From positions 1 to 36,236 of the forward strand of contig JABWBC010000021.1 of NCBI GenBank assembly GCA_013360695.1: a stretch of DNA of 36,236 bases, in the 5' to 3' direction. The DNA comes from Phycisphaerales bacterium. Its GTDB lineage: Bacteria; Planctomycetota; Phycisphaerae; Phycisphaerales; UBA1924. The position numbers and the translations under genes were made by a program. Of the stretch, positions 1-7,370 are shown piece after piece; within the stretch, counting starts at the first letter, position 1; every line of letters begins with the position of its first letter. The notes beneath the pieces were generated by a model that saw only the letters and a program-made list of their open reading frames with translations, searched no databases and was not told where the DNA came from.

Positions 1-2136
1 GCCCTGCGGGCGCGAGCGCTCGTCCCCGCCCTGGCGGAATTTCTCGAAGACCACCGGCTGCTGCGCCGGCTCGATGCCCGGTCCGTTGTCCTTGACGTCG
101 ACCCGCGCGCTGCCGCCCTCGCAACGCAGCGTGACATCGACGCGGCCGCTGCCTGCAGGCACGAACTTGGCCGCATTCGACAGCAGGTTGATCATCACCT
201 GCAGCAGGCGGTCATGATCGGCACGCAGGGAGGGAGCGGATGCGGGCAGATGCAGGTGCAGCTCAGCGCCGCGGTCGCGGAAGAGCTGCAAGGTGGCGTC
301 CGCCGAGTGCTGGACCAGTTCGCACAGATCGATATCGGTGTTGTGCCATTCGGCATGGCCGGATTCGATCTTGGCCATGTCCAGCACCTGATTCACCAAC
401 CGCGACAGACGCACCGTCTCGGAGACGATGATGCCCAGGAAGCGCTGGCGGTCCTCGACGTCGATCTCCGGATCGTCGAGCATCATCTCGGACAGCGCAC
501 GGATCGAGGTCAGCGGCGTGCGCAGCTCGTGCGTCACCGCCGACACAAACCGTCCGCGTCGCGTCGCCAGTTCCGCCGCCGCCCGGATCACGAGCCCGAC
601 CGCGACGATCGCCGCCAGGCTCGCCAGCCACGCGACGATGATCGTCGTCATCATGGGCGACCACGCGCCTCCGACGCCCAGCGCCGGCGCGCCTATGTCG
701 AGCTCCGCCGGGATCGACGCGAGCAACCGGCGCGGATCCTCATCGCCCCCAAGCGTGATCGGGCGCAGGTCCGCGGTGGGCGTCAGGTCGCGCGTCTGGT
801 CGAGCAGCCACGGGCGCAACTGCTCCCAGTCCATCCACACGCCCTGCGTGAATCGCTCGCTCCCGACCGACACCTCGCGCACCAGCGCCAGCTCGCGCCG
901 CCCGTAATCGCCCACGAGCCAGTGCGCCGCGAACGGTCCGTGAACCACGGGAACGGGAGTGCCGATCGAAGCGCCGTCCTTCCTGATCGCGCCGATCGCT
1001 ACCGGCACGCGCACGTGCTCGTCGCGCCGCTCCTTGGCGCTGCGCGGCTGGTCAATCGAATGTATTTCCTTGCTCAGCGCGATCACCTCGCGCGCCGCGT
1101 CCTTGCCACGCTTGTCGTCGCCGGCGTCGGCCAGCGCCTTGTCCTTCGGCTTCGCTTCGTTCCCGCCCGCAATCGTTGCCGGCACGCCCGGCGGCGATTC
1201 CGTCGCGGGCGCCGGTGGATGATCCTTCGATGATTCCGCGAGCTTCGTCGCGTTGCCCGGTGTGTTCACGTTCGCGGGCTCCGCCGCCGCCGGCGCCTCT
1301 TTTTCCTCGCGCGACGCCAGGCCCGCCGTGGATTCGTCCGCTTCGCCCTTCGCCTCGACCGGCCCGCTCAGGTCCGTCAGCGTCGTTTCTCTCGGCAAGA
1401 CCGCGTTGTTCTCCAGCGACTGGGCCGCCTGCTCCGCCACCTGGCGCCGCGCCAGGTAGTCCGCGCGACCCGGCTTGCGCGATTCCGAATCGTCCGATTG
1501 GTCCAGGAGCGCTCCCTCAACCCCCGCGACCCGCGGCGGCGGAGAGCCGGGCGCGCGTTCAACGCCTCGACCGTTTTCGGACAAAGGACTCGCGTCGAAC
1601 AACTGCTCTCGTCCGGTGTCCGATCCGGCCACCTTCGGCGCGCGGTCCGCGGCCCAGATTAGCCGAAGCTCACCCAGCTCGGTCTCCGCCTCGCTCGCCA
1701 GCGCCTGCCCCGCAACCGACTTCGCCAGATCGCGCAGCGTTCCCGTCGGCGCCTGGGGCGAAGTGAAATCACCGCGCGGCGAGATCTGGAAATGCAGCTT
1801 CACGAACTTCTCGGGCGCTTGCAGCAAAGGCGACGGGACCAGCACCTCGCCCGGGCGAACTTCCTCCAGCATCGACGTGTACGCGCGATCCGCGGCGTAG
1901 AACGGCTGATAGTGGAAGTAGGGGCGCGCCGCTTCGCGAGCCAGGATCGGCGCCAGCGCCGAGTCCATCCGCCACAGCGCCTGGCGCGACACTTCCTGTT
2001 GACGGGCATCCGCGCGAGCCTCGCGCTCGCGTGATTCCAGCGACAGCGTCGCCGCCGACACCCACCCCAAGACGCCGAGCAGCGCCAAGGAGCAGGCGGC
2101 AAAGATCGCCCACATCCAGTGGTGCCGCTCTCTCAC
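1..2136 (-). CDS. Sensor histidine kinase, 3' end cut by the window
   Basis: Membrane histidine kinase, partner of the response regulator encoded just upstream. Translation from a GTG at 2136 gives a short N-terminal membrane helix (about residues 8-28), a long extracytoplasmic region of roughly 450 residues, and a second helix near residues 490-515. Next comes the dimerisation/phosphoacceptor motif HELRTPLTSIR with the His codon at 531-529 (about residue 536). An N box (INLLSNAAKF) and a DNGPGI box with a following FEKF belong to the HATPase domain, and the frame is still open at base 1. The sensor region contains a low-complexity Ala/Pro/Glu/Lys linker (about 1100-1400), which is unusual. 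The GTG overlaps the regulator stop by 4 bases (GTGA) and has GGAGG 7 bases upstream. The ligand cannot be predicted. Confidence 0.9.
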   Translation of the reverse strand, partial: MRERHHWMWAIFAACSLALLGVLGWVSAATLSLESREREARADARQQEVSRQALWRMDSALAPILAREAARPYFHYQPFYAADRAYTSMLEEVRPGEVLVPSPLLQAPEKFVKLHFQISPRGDFTSPQAPTGTLRDLAKSVAGQALASEAETELGELRLIWAADRAPKVAGSDTGREQLFDASPLSENGRGVERAPGSPPPRVAGVEGALLDQSDDSESRKPGRADYLARRQVAEQAAQSLENNAVLPRETTLTDLSGPVEAKGEADESTAGLASREEKEAPAAAEPANVNTPGNATKLAESSKDHPPAPATESPPGVPATIAGGNEAKPKDKALADAGDDKRGKDAAREVIALSKEIHSIDQPRSAKERRDEHVRVPVAIGAIRKDGASIGTPVPVVHGPFAAHWLVGDYGRRELALVREVSVGSERFTQGVWMDWEQLRPWLLDQTRDLTPTADLRPITLGGDEDPRRLLASIPAELDIGAPALGVGGAWSPMMTTIIVAWLASLAAIVAVGLVIRAAAELATRRGRFVSAVTHELRTPLTSIRALSEMMLDDPEIDVEDRQRFLGIIVSETVRLSRLVNQVLDMAKIESGHAEWHNTDIDLCELVQHSADATLQLFRDRGAELHLHLPASAPSLRADHDRLLQVMINLLSNAAKFVPAGSGRVDVTLRCEGGSARVDVKDNGPGIEPAQQPVVFEKFRQGGDERSRPQG

Positions 2137-2843
2137 GCCGAGTCCTCCGAGGCCCGCGCCAGCATGTAGCCCTTGGCGCGGACCGTGGTGATGACGCTCG
2201 GATTCTCCGGATCGTCGCCGAGCAGCTCGCGCAGGCGAGCGATGGTCATGTCGACCGTGCGCGTCTGCACGCCGCGCGGGTCGAGACCCCACACGCGCTG
2301 GAGCAATTCATCGCGTGACACCGCGCGTCCCGGGTTGGCGGCCAGGAAGTGCAGCACCTCCGCCTCGCGCTCTGAGAGCGCGACGACGCGCCCGCCGTCG
2401 AGCGTCGCCTCGCGACGCTCAAAGTCGATCCGCCGCCCGGCGATCTCGATCGTGCGAACGGACTTGGGACGCTCCGCGGAGCGGCGCAGCACCGCCTCCA
2501 CGCGCGCGATGAGCTCGCTGATGCTGAACGGCTTGACGACGTAGTCGTCGGCGCCGAGCTTGAGCCCTTTCACGCGATCGGTTTCCTCGCCGCGTGCGGT
2601 CAGGACGATGACGGGCGTCGACGAGCCGCTGTTGCGAAGTTCGCTGAGCACCGAGAGCCCGTCGCGTTTGGGCATGAGCAGGTCGAGGAGGATGAGGTCC
2701 ACGCCGCCGGCGAGCGCGGCGGAGAGGCCGGCCTCGCCGTCGGGCGCTTCGCGGGTGGCGTAGCCGGAGAACTTGAGCGCGTCGCACAGGCCGCGCCGGA
2801 TCGCCGGATCATCTTCCACGACAAGGACCGTTCCCAGTGGCAC
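2133..2843 (-). CDS. OmpR/PhoB-family response regulator
   Basis: DNA-binding response regulator of 236 residues. The receiver domain (about 5-120) has acidic residues E10, D11 and D12, phosphoacceptor D54 in LLDLLMP, T82 and K104 in the VVKPF motif. The C-terminal winged helix (about 130-230) has the usual SEREAEVLHFL, VDMTIARLRELLGDDP and VRAKGYML segments. It overlaps the kinase gene by 4 bases, so the two are translationally coupled and form one two-component system. It lies 82 bases downstream of the VIT/VWA gene, with a hairpin between them that may separate or attenuate transcription. The regulated genes are not evident from the sequence. Confidence 0.95.
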   Translation of the reverse strand: MPLGTVLVVEDDPAIRRGLCDALKFSGYATREAPDGEAGLSAALAGGVDLILLDLLMPKRDGLSVLSELRNSGSSTPVIVLTARGEETDRVKGLKLGADDYVVKPFSISELIARVEAVLRRSAERPKSVRTIEIAGRRIDFERREATLDGGRVVALSEREAEVLHFLAANPGRAVSRDELLQRVWGLDPRGVQTRTVDMTIARLRELLGDDPENPSVITTVRAKGYMLARASEDSA

Positions 2844-2861
2844 TCGATTCCTTTCGCATCA

Positions 2862-2887
2862 AAGGGCGTGGATTGCTCCACGCCCTT
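2862..2887 (-). terminator. Hairpin between VWA gene and response regulator
   Basis: An 11-bp perfect stem with a 4-base loop (arms 2862-2872 and 2877-2887, core GGGCGTGGA/TCCACGCCC). It lies downstream of the VIT/VWA stop and ends 18 bases before the regulator start. On the minus strand only three T follow the stem, so it would be a weak intrinsic terminator or an attenuator rather than a strong stop. Confidence 0.55.
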
Positions 2888-2925
2888 CTGGGGTTCTACA
2901 ACATCATCGGCGATCCGGGCGGCGT

Positions 2926-5181
2926 TCATTCTCCCAGTTCGATGAGGGTGCGCTGGTTCTCCAGCATGAGGTAGACCGTGCCGCCGCGGGCGAGCAAGCC
3001 CTGCTTGTTCTCCTTGGCCAGCGCCGGGAGGATCTTGTCGAAGTCTTCGGTGCCGAACTTGATGGTCCGCTGGGGGGGCTCGTTCTCGTGCTCGATGAGC
3101 GTGCTTTCGACCCAGCGATTGCCGCGGCGGATGAGGGTGTGCTCGTTCATGAACTGCACGCCGCCGACTTCGACGCGGTTGAGGTTCTCGTCGATGATGA
3201 CCTGGCGTCCGCCGCCTTCGGCAGGGGTGAGCCTGTCCCGGAGTTCGCGGGTGTTGAGTTCCTGGTTCACGCCGCCGCCGCCGGAGCGGGCTTGATTGCG
3301 TTCCTCGACGCGGCGCGCGGCTTCCTTTTGCATGGCGGGCAGCCCGCTGATGTGCCCGGACAAGCCTGCTTCATTCGGCGCACCGAAGTGGTTTCGTTGA
3401 CCGGGCTCGACCGCCAGGAACGCGGTGTACTCGGTGAGCACGCCGAACTTGGTGGAGAGGCGCACGATCTCGTCGACGAGTTCCTTCATCTTCGGGTCGT
3501 TGGCGTTGCCGGCGTCGGCGCCGGCCTGGCGCACGGCCTCGATCAGCGCGCCGATCTTCCGCGTCGCCCAGAGGCGCGGGACGAACGAGCTCTTCATGCC
3601 GCCCGCGGCGGGATCGACATTGATCGCGAACTTCTGCTCTCGCCCGAACGAGTTGCCCGCCAGTTCGAGGCGGAAGGGGCGATCGCCGACGTAGCGCCCG
3701 AGCACCACGACCTGGTCGCCCTCGAAGACGTCCATGAGCTTGCCGGGTTGCAGCTCGCGGATGCGGGTTTCGGCGGTTTCGGAGGTTGCGAGCGAGGGGG
3801 CTTCCATAACCGGGCCGTCGAGACGCCGGAAGACCTGCGAGACTTTGACTTCAACGTCCTCCTTGGGGAGGACGAAGGTCGGCGCGCCACGCGAGGTGGT
3901 GGAGATGGCGGTGAGGAGCGGGCTGTTGACGTCGAGCCCCACGCCGAAACTGAAGATGCGCCGCTTGGCGGTGTTGGCCTTCTCGGCGGCGTTGCGGATG
4001 GCGATCTCGGAGCGCTCGCCCACGGTCGGCAGGCCGTCGGTCAGGAAAAGGACGAGCGGGAGGGGCTGGGTGGGTCCGGGGCGGAGCGCGGTGAGGAGCG
4101 CGTCCTGGATGTTGGTCCCGCCGTTGGCTTCGAGGCGCGCGATGTAGGCCTTGGCGGCGCGGGTGGTGTCGTCGTCTTTCACCACGGGCGCGGGCTTGAA
4201 GGACTCGACGGAGTCGGAGTAATCGATGATGTTGAAGGACTCGCCGGGGCGGAGGCCTTCGATGATCTGGAGGGCGGCCTGGCGGGCCTGCTCCATTTTC
4301 TCGCCGCGCATCGAGCCGGAACGATCGATCACGATCGTGACTTCGCGGTTGACGCGCTCGCGTTTGGCGTCGAGCTCGGGGAGCTGGGCCATGAGCATGA
4401 AGTACCCGCCGTTGTCCGCGACGGAGTAATCGGGATAGGTGAAGACGGTGAGCGAGGGCTCGTTCTTGCTGGCGCGGGTGGTGTACGCCAGGCGGAACGA
4501 GCCGGGCTGTGCCGCGGAGGAGGAGGTGAGGGAGACGCGGGCCTCGTTGTCGGAGCGGCGTTCGATCTGGACTTCGTGGCTGGGCGAGTAGATGGACGCG
4601 ACGGGCGCTTGCGACTTGATCGTGACCTCGAGCTTCCATTCGGTGTTCGTGGATTCGACCGATTCGCTGCGCGGGAGGATGTAATCGACGCGACCGGCGT
4701 CGGCGGTCAGCACCTGCTCATAGACGATCGTGACGTTCTGGCTCGAGTTGGCCGGGATGGGGAAGGCGCTGGTCTGGATGAGGGTGCTGGAGAGGAACTC
4801 GAGGAGCGCGGGGTCCTTGTAGCGGTTGACGATGGAGTTGTAGATATCGCGGGCCTTGTCGCGCGGGAGGAGCGTGGCGGTGGGCTCGGGGCCGACGCCG
4901 TCGTAGGCCATGGAGCGGAGGGTGATGCCGTCGGGAACGGGGAGTGTGACGCGGGCCTCCATGGGAGAGCGCGAAGGGTTGAAGAGTGTGAGGACGAGGG
5001 TGGTGGTGGCGACCTGGTCGTTGATCGACACCTTGGCGTCGGCGCGCTGGAGCTGCACGGGCCAGCGTTCGAGGTGGCGCGTGCGGATCTGGGGGATGAC
5101 ATCGACGGGGTGATGCTCGACGGGCTGAGCGGTAGAGAACGAGGCCAGGGCGAGCACGAGCGCTGCGGCGGCGGATCGCAT
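2926..5181 (-). CDS. Exported VIT and von Willebrand A domain protein
   Basis: Protein of 751 residues with a cleavable signal peptide (residues 1-18, ending near STAQP). A vault/inter-alpha-trypsin (VIT) domain spans roughly residues 30-160, and a von Willebrand factor A domain spans about 280-455. The metal-ion adhesion site DxSxS is intact (D286, S288, S290 in VIDRSGSM), with GGTNIQDAL and LFLTDGLPT as the later MIDAS elements. The remaining 300 residues are not recognised. The family mediates metal-dependent protein contacts at the cell surface or periplasm; the partner is unknown. The start is supported by GGGAGG 5 bases upstream of the ATG. Gene order suggests it may be cotranscribed in part with the downstream two-component genes. 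Confidence 0.9.
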   Translation of the reverse strand: MRSAAAALVLALASFSTAQPVEHHPVDVIPQIRTRHLERWPVQLQRADAKVSINDQVATTTLVLTLFNPSRSPMEARVTLPVPDGITLRSMAYDGVGPEPTATLLPRDKARDIYNSIVNRYKDPALLEFLSSTLIQTSAFPIPANSSQNVTIVYEQVLTADAGRVDYILPRSESVESTNTEWKLEVTIKSQAPVASIYSPSHEVQIERRSDNEARVSLTSSSAAQPGSFRLAYTTRASKNEPSLTVFTYPDYSVADNGGYFMLMAQLPELDAKRERVNREVTIVIDRSGSMRGEKMEQARQAALQIIEGLRPGESFNIIDYSDSVESFKPAPVVKDDDTTRAAKAYIARLEANGGTNIQDALLTALRPGPTQPLPLVLFLTDGLPTVGERSEIAIRNAAEKANTAKRRIFSFGVGLDVNSPLLTAISTTSRGAPTFVLPKEDVEVKVSQVFRRLDGPVMEAPSLATSETAETRIRELQPGKLMDVFEGDQVVVLGRYVGDRPFRLELAGNSFGREQKFAINVDPAAGGMKSSFVPRLWATRKIGALIEAVRQAGADAGNANDPKMKELVDEIVRLSTKFGVLTEYTAFLAVEPGQRNHFGAPNEAGLSGHISGLPAMQKEAARRVEERNQARSGGGGVNQELNTRELRDRLTPAEGGGRQVIIDENLNRVEVGGVQFMNEHTLIRRGNRWVESTLIEHENEPPQRTIKFGTEDFDKILPALAKENKQGLLARGGTVYLMLENQRTLIELGE

Positions 5182-5281
5182 GTGAACCTCCCGGGGGTGT
5201 TCAAAGGAACCCCCACGCCATAGTCATACGGATGAACGGAGCCCAAGTGCCGTAACGGCTGCGTAACGGGGCGATTTTGAG

Positions 5282-5320
5282 CGCATCACCGCGAAATTGA
5301 CGCGATCGGGCGGTGATGCG
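5282..5320. repeat. Inverted repeat, 11-bp arms
   Basis: Perfect arms CGCATCACCGC (5282-5292) and GCGGTGATGCG (5310-5320) separated by 17 bases. It lies about 100 bases upstream of the VIT/VWA start codon, so it could be an operator for that gene, the stem of an untranslated RNA, or part of a dispersed repeat. Confidence 0.6.
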
Positions 5321-5361
5321 TGGGGAAAGGTTGTGGACGGTGTGGATAAGTGGGAAAAGGC

Positions 5362-5388
5362 GGGAGTGGGGAGTCGGGAGTGGGGAGT
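5362..5388 (+). repeat. Tandem 13-base G-rich repeat, G-quadruplex pattern
   Basis: Two copies of GGGAGTGGGGAGT (5362-5374 and 5376-5388) separated by one C. Four G runs of three or four with loops of three or four bases fit the usual intramolecular G-quadruplex pattern on the plus strand. Confidence 0.6.
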
Positions 5389-5529
5389 GGTGGAAGAGAA
5401 GAGTTGAACTCGAGGGTCTTGAAGGGCGTGAAGGGGAATGGAAGGAAAGACGGAACTCAGAGGAGAGGCGGGTAGGTGAGGAAGGCGTCGGCGCGGAGTG
5501 CCGGCGTACCAAGGAACGGTCCCGAGGGC

Positions 5530-5567
5530 AGGCCGTGGCCTGAGCGTGGCCAACAAGTTGGCCACGC
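5530..5567. repeat. Compound hairpin, REP-like
   Basis: Two adjacent hairpins: AGGCC-GT-GGCCT (5530-5541) and an 11-bp perfect palindrome GCGTGGCCAAC (5544-5554), AA, GTTGGCCACGC (5557-5567). It lies about 75-110 bases past the hflX stop, so it may protect or end that transcript, although there is no T tract. The form resembles a dispersed REP-type element, but no second copy was noticed in this window. Confidence 0.55.
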
Positions 5568-5642
5568 CACCCGGAGAAGAGGAGGCATGGGCCTGAAGAC
5601 AGGTCCGTGGTTCATGGCATCGGAAGAGGGCGCAGAGCGTTC

Positions 5643-7007
5643 TTACGCGTTCTCGACCTTCATCTTTACGCCTGAGGCGCGGAGGAGCTGGAGTTGGCGA
5701 GAGCCGATGCGGGCTTTCAAGCGCACGGCGTTCTCTTCGTATTCCCGGGAAAGTACGGTGGCACGGGTCTCGATCGCGTGGATCGCGCGGCCTTCGGTGA
5801 GTGGGAGACGGATCGTGACTTCCTGGAGCTGGCCGATGGATGACGCGCGCACGCGATCGATGAGTTCGGCGTGGCCGAGCGGCTGCCCGGTGCGCGAGGG
5901 GAGGGCGCAGATCGGGATGGCGCCGGGGACCTTGCGCTGCCAGACGAGGACCTCGCGGTTGTCCTTGAGTCGGTCGGACTTGTTGAGAAGGAGCACGCGC
6001 TCGGGCGGGCGATAGGACTCGCCGAGCGATTTCTCGAGCGACTTGGTTTCGTCGATGAGTTCGTCGAGCGTGGAGGTGACGGTGTCGTAGTGGAGGGCCG
6101 CGGCGGGGTCGGAGACGTCGAGCACGATGAGCAGGACGTCGGCGTGGGTGGCTTCTTCGAGCGTGGCCTTGAAGGAGGCGATGAGGTTGTGGGGGAGATC
6201 GCGGACGAAGCCGACGGTGTCGCTGAGCATGACGTTGTGCCCGCCGCCCAGGTCCCATTGGCGGGTGCGGGTCATGAGCGTGGCGAAGAGGCGGTTGTCG
6301 GCGTAGGCGCCGCCGGCGGTGAGGGTGTTGAAGAGGGTGGACTTGCCGGCGTTGGTATAGCCGACGATGCCGATGGTGAAGTGCTCCTGCTTGCGGGCTT
6401 GGACTTCGCGGCGCTTGCGGGCCTGGATCTCGCGGAGTTCGCGCTGGAGGTCGTTCTTGCGGGACTGGACGAGTCGGCGGTCGATTTCGAGCTGCTGCTC
6501 GCCCGGGCCGCGGGTGCCGATGCCGGCGATGCCGCCGGCGCCGACGATTCGCTCGAGGTGGGACCACATGGCGCGGAGTCGTGGGTAGGTGTATTCGAGC
6601 TGGGCGAGTTCGACCTGGAGCTGGGCCTCGTGGGTGCTGGCGCGGGAGGCGAAGATGTCGAGGATGAGTTCCGAGCGATCGACGACCTTGCGCTTGGTGA
6701 TCTCTTCGATCTTGGCGAGCTGCTTGGGCGAGAGGTCGTGGTCGAAGATGACGGTGGTGGCGTCGAGGGCCTCGCAGAGGCGTCCGAGTTCTTCGATCTT
6801 GCCGGAGCCCATGTACGTGCCGGCGACGGGCTTGGTGAGGTTCTGGGTCAGCTCGCCGACAACGATTGCGCCGGCCTGCTCGGCGAGCGAGCGGAGCTCA
6901 CCGAAGGGGTCGGCGGGGTTGTGGTTGGAGTCGGGGAGGCGGACGGCGGCCACGATGGCGCGTTCGCTCTGGACCTTGAGTTCGCTGCGTTCCTGGGGGG
7001 CTGGCAT
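5643..7007 (-). CDS. hflX: GTPase HflX
   Basis: Ribosome-associated GTPase of 454 residues that splits or rescues stalled 70S ribosomes in known family members. The N-terminal HflX domain (about 30-140) includes GTYMGSGKIEEL and a FDHDLSPKQLAKIE segment. A Gly-rich linker region follows (GAGGIAGIGTRGPGEQQLE, about 157-174), then a basic helical stretch (175-208). The G domain has Walker A GYTNAGKS (216-223), the G3 motif DTVGF (263-267) and the G4 motif NKSD. The C-terminal domain is intact. It is transcribed alone on the minus strand, divergent from the S41 protease gene. The Shine-Dalgarno signal is weak; the ATG at 7007 is chosen by fit to family length. Confidence 0.95.
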   Translation of the reverse strand: MPAPQERSELKVQSERAIVAAVRLPDSNHNPADPFGELRSLAEQAGAIVVGELTQNLTKPVAGTYMGSGKIEELGRLCEALDATTVIFDHDLSPKQLAKIEEITKRKVVDRSELILDIFASRASTHEAQLQVELAQLEYTYPRLRAMWSHLERIVGAGGIAGIGTRGPGEQQLEIDRRLVQSRKNDLQRELREIQARKRREVQARKQEHFTIGIVGYTNAGKSTLFNTLTAGGAYADNRLFATLMTRTRQWDLGGGHNVMLSDTVGFVRDLPHNLIASFKATLEEATHADVLLIVLDVSDPAAALHYDTVTSTLDELIDETKSLEKSLGESYRPPERVLLLNKSDRLKDNREVLVWQRKVPGAIPICALPSRTGQPLGHAELIDRVRASSIGQLQEVTIRLPLTEGRAIHAIETRATVLSREYEENAVRLKARIGSRQLQLLRASGVKMKVENA

Positions 7008-7370
7008 AAAGGGAAGGGCCTTTCGGGGCGCGGGCGACGCGGGGTGAACCGGACGGGGCGCGCGGCGGTATAGAGGGGGCGTGAAAACGATGATTGGGGG
7101 GATGAGCCCGTGGTTCCCGAGCGGCCGCGGTGGAGCGGGCGGGCGGGGGTCTCGGCAGGCGGAGTGCCTGGGGCGAGCGGGCGGGCTGTGGCGCGATGAA
7201 CGCGGATCAGAAGATCATGGCGGGAAGATGATAGACGGGTCCGGAGCCTGGAGCCGTGTTGGGATTGGGCGATTGGGGAAACTCTCGGATTGTGGCGGAT
7301 AACGCCGATCGGATACGATTAGGGCTGGTTTGGGTCGGTTGGTTTCGCACGCACGGGTCGGAGGTGTGGC
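7008..7370. other. 363-base divergent intergenic region
   Basis: Separates hflX (leftward) from the S41 protease gene (rightward). It is G-rich on the plus strand, with a small AGGC/GCCT hairpin at about 7157-7170. The promoters for both genes should lie here; only a tentative one for the rightward gene could be drawn. No recognised gene. Confidence 0.6.
7290..7319 (+). promoter_or_regulatory. Tentative promoter of the S41 protease gene
   Basis: A -35-like TTGTGG (7290-7295) and a -10-like TACGAT (7314-7319) are separated by 18 bases. A start of transcription near 7326 would leave a leader of about 45 bases before the TTG start codon. The match to a housekeeping promoter is only fair. Confidence 0.3.

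Larger units (their letters stand above)
5182..5642. other. 461-base noncoding gap rich in repeats
   Basis: No convincing coding region: the open frames here are low-complexity Arg/Glu/Gly-rich translations of purine-rich DNA. The gap holds the presumed promoter of the VIT/VWA gene near its left end, a long-spaced inverted repeat (5282-5320), a tandem G-rich repeat (5362-5388) and a compound hairpin (5530-5567). It also receives the 3' end of hflX from the right. Confidence 0.7.

Noticed and set aside
2773..5223. Long plus-strand open frame opposite the VIT/VWA gene
   Set aside because: Translation is an antisense shadow rich in Gly, Arg, Glu and Val with no domain, while the minus strand encodes a clear VIT/VWA protein.
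5313..5543. Plus-strand open frame of 76 codons in the repeat-rich gap
   Set aside because: Translation is low-complexity Arg/Glu/Gly from purine-rich repeats, with no domain.
7081..7302. Small plus-strand open frame of 73 codons before the S41 gene
   Set aside because: It has a G-rich stretch before a GTG, but the product is Gly/Arg-rich with no recognisable feature and it fills the divergent promoter region.
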